Both the position numbers and the translations under genes were made by a program. Source: an uncultured Alphaproteobacteria bacterium (GTDB taxonomy: Bacteria; Pseudomonadota; Alphaproteobacteria; UBA3830). Taken from it: a stretch of 64,000 nucleotides of DNA. This document shows positions 1 to 9,099 of the stretch, in pieces (position 1 is the first letter of the stretch; every line of letters starts with the position of its first letter). The stretch is from contig CAJODB010000005.1 in assembly GCA_905233185.1 (NCBI GenBank), forward strand, positions 1-64,000, given 5' to 3'. The notes below the pieces were generated by a model. It was given only the letters and a program-made list of their open reading frames with translations, ran no database searches and was not told the DNA's origin.

Positions 1-250
1 AAAGTGAATTCCCCCCCCCGTCAAGACTTTTGACCTACCGGCACTACACGCGCCGCTCTCCTTCTTTCCGATCAACCGATCTCTCCTTGTACTACTCCTA
101 CCTTATACCCCCTTTTCCTTAATTTTCCCTTAATCTTTTCTAAAATCTTCTATGCATAATTCTTCTTCAGTATGATTAATTCATTATTACAATTCGCAAT
201 TCAACTAATAAACTGATTTTTCAGCTTCAATAATATAAGACTGTTGTTAA
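1..250. other. Intergenic stretch with a C9 tract
   Basis: No gene can be supported here. The first 120 bases are C- and T-rich, unlike the AT-rich surroundings, and contain a run of nine C at 11-19. Two plus-strand frames and a short TTG-initiated minus-strand frame (from about 75 downward, with a GGAG upstream) are open to the window edge, but none gives a recognisable protein. It may be the edge of a gene lying mostly outside the window. Confidence 0.4.
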
Positions 251-1588
251 TTACCTCAGTAAATCAACAACTTCTTTGCCCATGTATTCGGTCCGAATTA
301 CCGTTTGCTCTTTTGTTTCCAGATTTCGTATAATTGCTTTATTATCCAGCAGTTCGATGTCATTAGCTATAAGCACGTACTTAATCCCTTTGCGACTTGC
401 ATATCCTATTTGCGCCCCAAGGGATTTGTCTTGCAGATAAGTTTCTGTTTTGATTCCTAATCGTCTGAACTTCCCCGACAATTTCATATAGCTTCCGATA
501 AAATTCCTATTTTGAACAGTAACAAGCAATTGAGACGTTGTCGATTTTGCGCAATTCAATAGGCCTTTATCTATAAGTTTAGGAACCATTCGCGAAATAC
601 CTATAGAAGCTCCAACTCCTACGAACTTCTTATCACTTCCTGATATCATAGACGTAAGATCATCGTAACGACCACCGCCACCAATACTGCCGATATCTTT
701 TATATCGTCGAAAGACGTTTCGAAAACCGTCCCTGTATAATAAGATAAACCTCTAGCTAAGCTAGTTGAAATTTTTACATAGCGATCTTCTATGCCAAAT
801 TTTTTAAGAAGATCGAGAACTGTTTCAAGCTCAGAAACACCTTCGTTAAATTCAGCACTAAAATTAAGAGGTTTCAACATTTTCAGAATTTCTTCATTAC
901 TTCCTCTTTTTTCGACTTCCAAAAACGATTTGAGTTTCGTCAAGTCTTTCGAAGATATTCCAAATTCTTCCATACCTTTCCAAAATTCATCAACAGAAAG
1001 CTTGTCGATTTTATCTATAAGATGCATACATTCGAGAATCTTTTCTTCCGCATGCTCGCCGACAATAACATGTTTTAAAAAGCCCGTAAGAACTTTTCTG
1101 TTATTCACCTTGGTTGTAAATTCGGGAATATTAAGATCTCTCAAAGTCTCAGTTATAAGCTTCAGAATTTCCGCATCATGCGAAATAGAAAGTTCATCCT
1201 CCCCTATGATATCGACATCGCATTGATAAAATTGCCTGTAACGTCCATATTGAGGCCGCTCTCCTCGCCAAACAGGAGCGATTTGGTATCGTTTATGCGG
1301 AAATATCATACGTCCATGATGAGATGAAACATAGCGAGCGAATGGAACTGTCAAGTCAAAGCGCAAGCCCAAACTCTTTTTAGAATTCTCATCCGCCAAA
1401 CGATATAAACCATAAATTTCGCTATCATTTCCTTTTGCAAGTAAAGTTTCTATGCGTTCAACTGCAGGAGTATCCATAGGAACAAAACCATAAAGCTCGA
1501 AATGCTCTTTTATGGTATTCATAACATTATTAAATGCTATCTGTTCATTAGGCAGAAACTCTGGAAATCCAGAAATATCGCTCTTCAT
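251..1588 (-). CDS. hisS: Histidyl-tRNA synthetase
   Basis: This class II aminoacyl-tRNA synthetase charges tRNA-His in the cytoplasm. The 445-residue protein has the histidine and ATP site strand LRFDLT (about 75-80), motif 2 with WRGERPQYGRYRQFYQ (about 107-122), the HisS-specific GLSYYTGTVFE region, a GGGGRYDDL loop and motif 3 with GASIGISRM. The last 100 residues form the anticodon-binding domain. I place the start at the ATG at 1588 because CGGAG lies six bases upstream; an in-frame TTG ten codons earlier has no ribosome binding site. The gene stands alone, 78 bases from the next upstream gene. Length and motifs are normal for the family. Confidence 0.97.
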   Translation of the reverse strand: MKSDISGFPEFLPNEQIAFNNVMNTIKEHFELYGFVPMDTPAVERIETLLAKGNDSEIYGLYRLADENSKKSLGLRFDLTVPFARYVSSHHGRMIFPHKRYQIAPVWRGERPQYGRYRQFYQCDVDIIGEDELSISHDAEILKLITETLRDLNIPEFTTKVNNRKVLTGFLKHVIVGEHAEEKILECMHLIDKIDKLSVDEFWKGMEEFGISSKDLTKLKSFLEVEKRGSNEEILKMLKPLNFSAEFNEGVSELETVLDLLKKFGIEDRYVKISTSLARGLSYYTGTVFETSFDDIKDIGSIGGGGRYDDLTSMISGSDKKFVGVGASIGISRMVPKLIDKGLLNCAKSTTSQLLVTVQNRNFIGSYMKLSGKFRRLGIKTETYLQDKSLGAQIGYASRKGIKYVLIANDIELLDNKAIIRNLETKEQTVIRTEYMGKEVVDLLR

Positions 1589-1665
1589 CACATGCTCCGG
1601 CAGTAAAAAATATTTCAAACCATAACTCTAGGCATAATATATTTATACAACATAAAAGGAAATAT

Positions 1666-2538
1666 TTAGTTAATTTTTTTCGATAAACGATAGGAATCAA
1701 AAGAAAAAATATTTCTCATAGCGTTTATTACCTTATTCCGCATTTTTTTTTCAAAAATGATGATGATCGTATCAGAAGCCATTGCTCCACAGCCTTTAGC
1801 TGCCAGAATCCCTTCAATTTTCAAAATCTTTGAAACCAATTTCTGTGTTTTATCACATACAAGTCCCAGATCATTCAATGAAGCGGAAAAATCCATAATA
1901 TTATTCACAAAATTTTCTGAATCGACTTGTATCCAAGCTCTTCTTACTCTTTCAACAATTTGATTCAGATGATCGCTATTAGCACAAATAAAATCCGGTG
2001 ACAATTTTCGCAAATGCTCATGCGTTGCAACTTTATTTCCTGTTTTAAAAATCAAAAAATCTATATCTTTGAAATTCCATTGCAGATTTTCTATTTTATT
2101 CGCATTGCTATTGAAATATATATGATTATTTTGAAATTGAACTAAACAATCAGCTCCGCTTGGCTTTATATCTTGTCCTTTTCCCGCAATCGATCTGTAT
2201 TCATCGAGAAATTTTGAAACATTAATATCGTTGTTTTCGCCGATTATATTGCTTCGTAGCTTATATAGTGTAACAAATTGAGCGCTTGATGCTCCAAATC
2301 CACCTGTTTTTTTGTGCGGATCGATGAATTTTATGAAAAGATTCTTAAAAAATCGCTGATTTTCCACATAAAAAGTGAATGCCGGCGAGCCTTCCTTTAT
2401 TCCTCTAAGTTGTGTATTTCTACTGCTCTTTATTCGTAATAGGAATCTTGGCCCAGTACAAAGAACAATCGCACTTCCACCACATGTAACGCAATATTCT
2501 CCAACTAAGAATGTCTTGCTTTTCGCATCAATGATCAT
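1666..2538 (-). CDS. GHMP-family kinase, phosphomevalonate-kinase-like
   Basis: GHMP kinases phosphorylate small metabolites such as mevalonate, phosphomevalonate, homoserine or sugars. The N-terminus has the pattern GEY...GGSAIVL seen in mevalonate and phosphomevalonate kinases. The glycine-rich ATP loop GGFGASSAQF lies near residue 85, GKGQDIKPSGADCLVQF follows at about 130, and the third GHMP motif is KGCGAMASDTIII near 255. The protein has about 290 residues from the ATG at 2538; a TTG five codons upstream is the alternative start. No other isoprenoid gene is in the window, so the substrate is unknown. The superfamily is secure, while the phosphomevalonate assignment is inference from the N-terminal pattern. 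Confidence 0.7.
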   Translation of the reverse strand: MIIDAKSKTFLVGEYCVTCGGSAIVLCTGPRFLLRIKSSRNTQLRGIKEGSPAFTFYVENQRFFKNLFIKFIDPHKKTGGFGASSAQFVTLYKLRSNIIGENNDINVSKFLDEYRSIAGKGQDIKPSGADCLVQFQNNHIYFNSNANKIENLQWNFKDIDFLIFKTGNKVATHEHLRKLSPDFICANSDHLNQIVERVRRAWIQVDSENFVNNIMDFSASLNDLGLVCDKTQKLVSKILKIEGILAAKGCGAMASDTIIIIFEKKMRNKVINAMRNIFSFDSYRLSKKIN

Positions 2539-2559
2539 AACGAATAGATCCAAAAAAAA

Positions 2560-2634
2560 TGGCTCCTCGGGACGGGTTCGAACCGCCGACCCAGTGGTTA
2601 ACAGCCACTTGCTCTACCGCTGAGCTACCGAGGA
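2560..2634 (-). tRNA. tRNA-Asn (GTT)
   Basis: A 75-base cloverleaf folds on the minus strand. Acceptor stem TCCTCGG pairs with CCGAGGA, the D arm is GCTCAGCGGTAGAGC, the anticodon loop reads CTGTTAA with anticodon GTT, the T loop is GGTTCGAACC, and CCA is encoded at the 3' end. It lies between the GHMP kinase gene and the divergent mreC operon. Confidence 0.95.
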
Positions 2635-2687
2635 ACACATTGTCCATACAAATAGCAAAAAAAAGATCGTTTGGCTAGAGGTTTTTT

Positions 2688-3542
2688 ATGTTTTTTGATA
2701 TTTTTATCTACAGTTTCGATAATTATGGTAACAATAGGACGCAAATGGGAAAACGTTCGATCTTTTTCAGAAGTATGGATAAAAGAAAATTCATATTTCC
2801 GATACTATGTTGCGTTTTAGTTATATTAATTCTCAATACAACAGGAAAAAGTTTCGTAAACAAAAGTCGATCTTTGTTAATTGAAACAGCAGTAAACATA
2901 AATCAATCTTTTCAAAATATAAACAGCAAAATAGTTAGTATAAGATACTTTCTTAACCACGATATCAATAAAAACATATTAAAACTGCACGAAGCCAATC
3001 AAAAACTTGCATACGAAATAGAAAACCTCAAACATCTCAAAGCTGAGAATGAAGAATTACGGAAGATTTTGGATTTAAAAAAACGAATATCGGATAAAAT
3101 AATCATAGCGAAAATAACTAATGTTTTTTCCAATGATTACATAAGATCTTGCGCACTAAATGTCGGCAGTTCAAATGGTGTAGAAGTAGACGATATAGTA
3201 CGAAACAGAGATGGCTTAATAGGTAGAATATCCGAAGTGCATGAAACATGGAGTTGTGTACTTTCAATAATAGATACAAATTCAAAAATTCCCGTAAAAA
3301 TCGGTAAAGAACAAATTAATGCGATTTTAAGCGGAGACAATTCCAGAATGTTGAGTGTATCTATGAAAAATGAAGATACTTCTTTGAAAGATGGAGATAT
3401 CGCGGAAACCGCATATTTTGAAAACCCAATTTGTAATCAAATTCCTGTCGGGAAAGTTATTGAATCGCATGGAACATTCTTCATAAAGCCTTTTGTTGAT
3501 TTTTGTTCTCTGCAATATGTATGTATCTTAAAGAATAAGTGA
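2688..3542 (+). CDS. mreC: Rod shape-determining protein MreC
   Basis: MreC is a periplasmic scaffold of the elongasome. It links the MreB cytoskeleton to PBP2 and RodA during side-wall peptidoglycan synthesis. The protein has a single membrane segment (about residues 36-52), a coiled coil (about 85-125, with LKAENEELRKILDLKKR) and the beta-rich MreC core containing VGSSNGVEVDDIV, DGLIGRI and IPVGKV. It opens the block mreC-mreD-mrdA-mrdB-ftsQAZ. Two starts are possible: ATG 2688 with GAGG six bases upstream, or ATG 2745 with AGGA five bases upstream, which would give a more typical short cytoplasmic tail. No mreB lies upstream; tRNA-Asn is divergent. Confidence 0.93.
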   Translation: MFFDIFIYSFDNYGNNRTQMGKRSIFFRSMDKRKFIFPILCCVLVILILNTTGKSFVNKSRSLLIETAVNINQSFQNINSKIVSIRYFLNHDINKNILKLHEANQKLAYEIENLKHLKAENEELRKILDLKKRISDKIIIAKITNVFSNDYIRSCALNVGSSNGVEVDDIVRNRDGLIGRISEVHETWSCVLSIIDTNSKIPVKIGKEQINAILSGDNSRMLSVSMKNEDTSLKDGDIAETAYFENPICNQIPVGKVIESHGTFFIKPFVDFCSLQYVCILKNK

Positions 3543-3555
3543 AAAATAAAATATA

Positions 3556-4029
3556 ATGGAAATATCCTCTCTGTTATTTCAATCTCTGAATGTATTTAAA
3601 ATCTCAATTTTCTTTATGTTTCTTACGCTTATATCCGATGAGTTTGCATTTTCAGCTTTTTGCTGTTTTCTTTTTCTCTTTACTCTATCCAAACCATATC
3701 TAATAAATTTTACAACAATATTTATCATATCGACTTTTATGGATATATACAGCGGACAACTTATCGGACTTTCTTTCTGCCAATTTGTTTTTATATACTT
3801 ATTTGTTCTTCAATTCCGAATTTTTTTATTGAATAGTCGTATTATTTTCGGAATTTATTTCTTCTTTTTATCTCTTCTGGTAATGGAGTTTCTTGGATTT
3901 TTTATAACGACTTGTTTATCCCGCAACCCATTTAATTTAATGTCTCATTTCCAACATATATCCATTGCAACGTTTTTGTGTTGTTTGTATTGTTTTGCAG
4001 CTTTCATAAATCGAAAGATTAAAGATTGA
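3556..4029 (+). CDS. mreD: Rod shape-determining protein MreD
   Basis: This is a polytopic inner-membrane component of the elongasome. The 157-residue protein is almost entirely hydrophobic, with five probable membrane helices, and little sequence motif is conserved in the family. The assignment rests on size, hydrophobicity and position directly between mreC (13 bases before) and mrdA (1 base after). Phenylalanine and isoleucine dominate, as expected for an AT-rich genome. Confidence 0.85.
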   Translation: MEISSLLFQSLNVFKISIFFMFLTLISDEFAFSAFCCFLFLFTLSKPYLINFTTIFIISTFMDIYSGQLIGLSFCQFVFIYLFVLQFRIFLLNSRIIFGIYFFFLSLLVMEFLGFFITTCLSRNPFNLMSHFQHISIATFLCCLYCFAAFINRKIKD

Positions 4030-4030
4030 A

Positions 4031-5851
4031 ATGATAGACAATAATAAAGATTACCAAAATAATTTCAGAAAAACCGCAAAGACAGTATTTTATATAACAG
4101 TAGTTTTGTTTGCCGTTTTAATATTTAAGTTATTTACACTTCAAGTAATAGAATCGCAAAAATACTCAACCTTATCGGATAAAAACAGAATCAGGGTATA
4201 TCCAGTTGTTCAAAGGCGTGGACGAATCATATCTGCTGATGGAAAAGTGCTAGCACGTAATCGGCAACGCTATCGATTATCCATAGAATCATGTAAAGAA
4301 GATGAATTTTTTAAAGATTTAAATTTAATTGCATCACAAATTTCAATTTCTAACGACGAAATACAAAAACTTTTGGATATTCGCAAAAAGACGCCAAGAT
4401 ACACCCCAATAATAGCAAAAGATGAGCTCTCTTGGGATGAATACTCAAAAATAGCGATGATTTTTTACAAACTAAAACATATTTCGCTGGAAAATAGTTT
4501 TGCAAGAGAATATTCAGATTCAATAGAATTCGGACATATTATCGGATACACATCCAGAAGCAAGGATTATTTGCGTTTTTTGAGCGGTGAAACGGGAATT
4601 GAAGCTTTTCTTGACGACAGATTAGTTGGTATCCCAGGAAATGTGAAAATTGAGATAAATTCAGTCGGCAAAAAAATGCGTGTAATCGATTCCATAGCCC
4701 CTGTAGATGGTGAAGATGTTATAATTACTGTCGACTCTGAAATTCAAAAATACGTTTATGAACAACTATCGAAAGAAAAAGCAGGCGCATGTGTTGTTCT
4801 GGATATCACAGATGGAAGTGTTGTTGCTCTTTGCTCTGTTCCAGGATTCGATACGAATCCTATGTCATCAAAAATATCAAAGAAGCAATGGACAGACCTC
4901 CAAAAAGATCCTTTGAAACCTCTTATGAACAGAGCAATCAATGGTGTATACCCTCCTGGATCCGTATTTAAAATAGTAACTGTATTGGCTGCCCTGGATA
5001 AAAAAATAATATCGCCGAAAGACACTATATATTGTTCGGGAGGCGTCGTTGTCGATGGTCATACGTTTCACTGCTGGAAACGATACGGTCATGGGAAAGT
5101 AAACGCATATGATGCTCTCAGATTTTCCTGCGATTGTTATATCTTTGAAATAGCTCGTCGACTTGGAATAAATACCATCGTTGAATACGCAAGAAAATTG
5201 GGATTTGGAGAAAAAACAGGAATAGAAATACCAAACGAAAGTTCAGGATTACTACCAAGTAAACGTTGGAAATTGCTACGATACGGAAGATCATGGAAAC
5301 CATATGAAACTATCATAACAGCTATAGGCCAGGGAGCTCTTCTCTCTACCCTAATTCAATCTGCAACAATGATGGGAAAGATATACAGCAATAATTATGA
5401 TTTTAGACCTTCATTGATAAAAAAAACAAAGGAAGAACTGAAAAAATTTTCAAAAAAACCTATAAATTCGGAAAATATTGACGTCATAAAAGAAGCTTTA
5501 TATCAAGTTTGTAATGCTGGAGGAACTGCCTCAGCCTCATGTCATACAGAATATGGAATTTCAGGAAAAACCGGATCATCTCAAGTCCGTAGAATTAAAG
5601 AAGGTGAAGCAGGAATGAGTCAAAACGCTTTTCCTTGGCATTTACGTGATCATGCATTTTTTGTAGGATGCGCACCATATAAAAAACCGAAATACGTTGT
5701 GGCAGTTATGGTAGAACACGGAGGCAGCGGATCAGCAAAAGCCGCGCCTATTGCAAGAAAGATATTTGATAAATTGATCTTAAAAAACGGACAAGAAAAA
5801 AGCATAACTAACAGAAATATCGAGCAAATTATAAAACATGAAGAAAATTAA
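4031..5851 (+). CDS. mrdA: Penicillin-binding protein 2, elongasome transpeptidase
   Basis: PBP2 is the monofunctional class B transpeptidase that crosslinks peptidoglycan along the lateral wall. The 606-residue protein has a short cytoplasmic tail and a membrane anchor (about 19-38), then the dimerisation domain with RRGRI and DGKVLARN. The transpeptidase domain carries GSVFK (active-site Ser in SxxK, near residue 316), SCD as the SxN-type motif as in other PBP2 proteins, and SGKTGS near 515. Length is normal. It overlaps mrdB by 14 bases, which points to translational coupling with its SEDS partner RodA. Confidence 0.96.
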   Translation: MIDNNKDYQNNFRKTAKTVFYITVVLFAVLIFKLFTLQVIESQKYSTLSDKNRIRVYPVVQRRGRIISADGKVLARNRQRYRLSIESCKEDEFFKDLNLIASQISISNDEIQKLLDIRKKTPRYTPIIAKDELSWDEYSKIAMIFYKLKHISLENSFAREYSDSIEFGHIIGYTSRSKDYLRFLSGETGIEAFLDDRLVGIPGNVKIEINSVGKKMRVIDSIAPVDGEDVIITVDSEIQKYVYEQLSKEKAGACVVLDITDGSVVALCSVPGFDTNPMSSKISKKQWTDLQKDPLKPLMNRAINGVYPPGSVFKIVTVLAALDKKIISPKDTIYCSGGVVVDGHTFHCWKRYGHGKVNAYDALRFSCDCYIFEIARRLGINTIVEYARKLGFGEKTGIEIPNESSGLLPSKRWKLLRYGRSWKPYETIITAIGQGALLSTLIQSATMMGKIYSNNYDFRPSLIKKTKEELKKFSKKPINSENIDVIKEALYQVCNAGGTASASCHTEYGISGKTGSSQVRRIKEGEAGMSQNAFPWHLRDHAFFVGCAPYKKPKYVVAVMVEHGGSGSAKAAPIARKIFDKLILKNGQEKSITNRNIEQIIKHEEN

Positions 5852-6938
5852 CGGGAAAAACAATCTTCTATTTTTGGATGAATTCAAAATTTTATTCATA
5901 CTGTTATTTCTTTTGCTTGTAATTGGGATCGTTGGACAGATTAGCGCCAGTAATGGAGAATTTGGTGTTTCCGTACAGAATCACATTTTACGCATATTTT
6001 CAGGTATTGTAATACTTTACGCTGTTTATTCATGCAATTTAAGGATTTTCTATAGTTACGCATACGTTTTTTACGCTGTAACTTTGATAGCACTCATAAT
6101 TGTCGAAGCATTAGGGGTTATAAGACTTGGCGCTCAGCGTTGGATAAATTTCGGAATATTCACAATGCAGCCATCTGAACCAATGAAAATATCACTTATT
6201 CTTGCTCTTGCCCGCTACTATTCTCTACTTACTCCATTCGAAATCAGTGAAGTGAAGAATCATTACATACCGATATTCTTAACATTAATACCAACGCTAT
6301 TAGTCTTGAAACAGCCAGATCTTGGAAGTGCTGCTTTATTACTTGGAACAGGTTTTGGAGTAATATTTCTTTCCGGCTTCCCAAAAAAAATTTTTGCAAC
6401 AGCAGTTGGAGCAGGAATCGCAGCATGCCCATTCGGTTGGTTCTTTCTTCATGATTATCAAAAAAACAGAATACTCACATTTTTAGATCCTGATCGTGAT
6501 CCATGTGGTATAGGGTATCACGTATTGCAATCAAAAATAGCAATAGGATCGGGCGGTTTTTGGGGGAAAGGTTTTCTATGCAGCACGCAAAGCAAATTGG
6601 ATTTTCTTCCTGAAAAAAATACAGATTTCATATTTACGACAATATCTGAAGAATTCGGTTTCATCGGCGGTTGCGCAATAATTCTGTTGTTTGTGGGACT
6701 CATCTGGTATTTCTTTTGGGTATCAACGAAAGAAAAGTCAATGTTCTCAAGATTGTTATGCGGAGGACTTGGTATCCTGTTGTTTCTGCATACCTTTGTA
6801 AACATTGCAATGGTTATGGGAATTCTACCTGTAGTCGGCATTCCTTTGCCTTTTTTATCTTACGGAGGTAGCTCAATGCTAACGTTTATGATAAGCTGTG
6901 GTTTGGTAATGGCAGCATTAGCTAACAAAAAAATTTAG
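5838..6938 (+). CDS. mrdB: RodA, SEDS peptidoglycan glycosyltransferase
   Basis: RodA polymerises lipid II into glycan strands and works with PBP2. The 366-residue protein has about ten membrane helices. It carries family signatures GAQRWINFGIFTMQPSEPMK (about 103-122), LKQPDLGSA, PDRDPCGIGYHVLQSKIAIGSGG, the acidic loop EKNTDFIFTTISEEFGF, and GIPLPFLSYGGSS near the C-terminus. It starts inside mrdA and is followed 34 bases later by ftsQ. No residue known to be essential in SEDS proteins looks lost. Confidence 0.96.
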   Translation: MKKINGKNNLLFLDEFKILFILLFLLLVIGIVGQISASNGEFGVSVQNHILRIFSGIVILYAVYSCNLRIFYSYAYVFYAVTLIALIIVEALGVIRLGAQRWINFGIFTMQPSEPMKISLILALARYYSLLTPFEISEVKNHYIPIFLTLIPTLLVLKQPDLGSAALLLGTGFGVIFLSGFPKKIFATAVGAGIAACPFGWFFLHDYQKNRILTFLDPDRDPCGIGYHVLQSKIAIGSGGFWGKGFLCSTQSKLDFLPEKNTDFIFTTISEEFGFIGGCAIILLFVGLIWYFFWVSTKEKSMFSRLLCGGLGILLFLHTFVNIAMVMGILPVVGIPLPFLSYGGSSMLTFMISCGLVMAALANKKI

Positions 6939-6972
6939 CAGGTAAAGTAAACAAATCATCGGGAGTAATTCT

Positions 6973-7770
6973 GTGACGAAGAAAAAAGAATCTTCATCAA
7001 AACAAACACAAAAGAAATCGTTATCAGAGAGCTTGCTCCCTGTTAAGCTTTTATTGAAAAGCAATATATTTTGGTGGATTTTGTTTTTTGTATGCACTTT
7101 TTGCGTATCATATTTTTTGAAAGACAGCTTTATAAAAACCTCACAAGATTATTTTTCTTTAAAAAAAATAGAATTCGATGGCAACGAACAAGTCCCTGAA
7201 GTTTTATTACTAAAAGCATCAAAATTACATTACAAAGATAGTGTTCTTTCCGCAAACATATCTGACGTTAAAGATAGATTAGAAAAAATATCATGGATAA
7301 AATCTGTAGCTGTACAAAGAAAATTGCCGGGAAAAATTTCAATAAGAATCGCTGAACGCACTCCTATCGCCATATTTCAATCGCAACATAAGCTTCACCT
7401 AGTAGATGGTGATGGCGTAGTTCTCGACAATGACGGCATAGGAAGTTTTAACAATCTACCTATCATTGCCGGCGAAGGAGCGGAAAAAGAAGTCTTCAAT
7501 TTTTTGCAAAGCATCGACAAATTTCCGAAAATAAGGAAGCAATTGGTATTCGCTGTTAGAGTTGGAAAACGGCGTTGGAACATAAGAATTAATCGAGGAA
7601 TTATCGTAAAACTTCCTGATCGAGGCTTAATACAGGCACTTGGTATATTGGATGAAATCTCTGATAGTAATGGATTCTTTTATGATGATATCGCATCTCT
7701 CGATTTAAGAATTCCTGATAGAGTCATCATAAGCAAAAAAGAAAAAACAGAAGGTGAAAAGGCGCAATGA
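6973..7770 (+). CDS. ftsQ: Cell division protein FtsQ
   Basis: FtsQ is a bitopic membrane protein that bridges early and late divisome proteins. The 265-residue protein has a basic, Ser/Lys-rich cytoplasmic tail, one membrane segment (about 33-53), a POTRA domain starting near KKIEFDGNEQVPEVLLLKAS with the strand YLxKISWIKSVAVQRKLPGKI in degenerate form, and the FtsQ beta domain. The start is GTG at 6973, with GGAG upstream (GGGAGTAATTCT). Its end overlaps the ftsA start by four bases. It follows mrdB directly instead of murB or ddl, which is unusual. Confidence 0.9.
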   Translation: MTKKKESSSKQTQKKSLSESLLPVKLLLKSNIFWWILFFVCTFCVSYFLKDSFIKTSQDYFSLKKIEFDGNEQVPEVLLLKASKLHYKDSVLSANISDVKDRLEKISWIKSVAVQRKLPGKISIRIAERTPIAIFQSQHKLHLVDGDGVVLDNDGIGSFNNLPIIAGEGAEKEVFNFLQSIDKFPKIRKQLVFAVRVGKRRWNIRINRGIIVKLPDRGLIQALGILDEISDSNGFFYDDIASLDLRIPDRVIISKKEKTEGEKAQ

Positions 7771-9005
7771 AAACAGGAAGTACAGTCACTGTTTTAGATA
7801 TAGGAAGCACTAAAGTCTGTTGTTGCATAGCAAGTGTAGCTAGTGACGGAAGATTTACGGTGTTAGGAACGGGTTACTGTATCTGCCTTGGTGTAAAAGC
7901 AGGAATAATTACAGATATGCGCTCGGTAGAGCGCTCCATAGCAAAGGCTGTAGAAATAGCAGAAAATGCCGCTAATTTCAGAGTTAAATCAGTATATATC
8001 AGCATTTCTGGTAAAAATATTCGATCAAGAATAGTTTCATCTACTATAAACACCGGCGGTAGAGTTATCAAAAATGAAGATATTGTACAGTTACTATCAA
8101 TGAATGGTAGCGGAGATGAAGATTACGATATAATTCATGCTATTCCCATCATGTTTACGGTAGATTCGCAAATGGGAATAAAAGATCCTGTGGGAATGAT
8201 TGCTGATGAAGTAAAGATGAATTCTAATGTCGTTTCTGCTCCAAAAAATCAGATCAATAATATTCTGGCTTGTTTAGCTAAATGCCATCTTGAACTATCT
8301 GGGATTGTTCTTTCGAGTTATGCGTCAGGATTGTGCGTATGCGATGAACAAAATCCTCAACTTAATAATATTGTGGTTGATTTCGGAGCGGGAACGACTT
8401 CTGTGGCATTTTTCTATGATGGAACTTTTTGCGGTTCTGAAATCATTCCGCTTGGTGGTAATAACATAACAAATGACATTGCATTTGGGTTAAACATCTC
8501 AAAATCCAGCGCAGAAAGAATAAAAGCATTGCATGGAGCTGCTTTTGTTTCCATTGATGATGCAAAAGATAGCATTTTCGTTCCTGTCCTTGAAGATGAA
8601 AACATAATAGATCTGCAACAAATAACAAAAAATACACTGAACAGCATAATTCAACCTCGTGTTGAAGAAATCCTAAACGCCGTTAAGAAGAAAATTGATC
8701 ATTCAATATTTAAAAAAGATTTTTCTAACAGTTCTGTAATAATAACTGGAGGAGGAAGTCAGTTAACAGGAATAAAAGACTTCACAACAGAGATTTTAGG
8801 TAGAACAGTAATACTGAAACACACAAATAATCATGGCATTGATTCAAAAATTCAGGTTGAAAATGATTTTTCCGTTGCTTTTGGAATGATAAAATTTGCG
8901 CAAATGTCTGAATTAGGAGATTCTAAACATACCAATGCAATTAACAGCAACAGCAAAACAAAAATTTGGAAAAAAATGCGTAATTGGCTGAAAAACAACT
9001 GGTAA
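7767..9005 (+). CDS. ftsA: Cell division protein FtsA
   Basis: FtsA is an actin-like ATPase that ties the FtsZ ring to the inner membrane. The 412-residue protein begins with the phosphate-1 loop [11 protein letters not shown], has the SHS2 domain near 85-160, the [12 protein letters not shown] phosphate-2 loop (about 198-209) and the adenosine motif [12 protein letters not shown] (about 326-337). It ends in an amphipathic, basic helix ([14 protein letters not shown]) matching the membrane-targeting sequence. It is coupled to ftsQ and precedes ftsZ by about 95 bases. Confidence 0.96.
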   Translation: MKTGSTVTVLDIGSTKVCCCIASVASDGRFTVLGTGYCICLGVKAGIITDMRSVERSIAKAVEIAENAANFRVKSVYISISGKNIRSRIVSSTINTGGRVIKNEDIVQLLSMNGSGDEDYDIIHAIPIMFTVDSQMGIKDPVGMIADEVKMNSNVVSAPKNQINNILACLAKCHLELSGIVLSSYASGLCVCDEQNPQLNNIVVDFGAGTTSVAFFYDGTFCGSEIIPLGGNNITNDIAFGLNISKSSAERIKALHGAAFVSIDDAKDSIFVPVLEDENIIDLQQITKNTLNSIIQPRVEEILNAVKKKIDHSIFKKDFSNSSVIITGGGSQLTGIKDFTTEILGRTVILKHTNNHGIDSKIQVENDFSVAFGMIKFAQMSELGDSKHTNAINSNSKTKIWKKMRNWLKNNW

Positions 9006-9099
9006 AAAGCTCGATTTTACTGTATCATGCCACGTGGTGAAAATTGAGTCACTAAAAAAACAACAACTACATACAAACATTAAAGGAGATTTCTTAACT

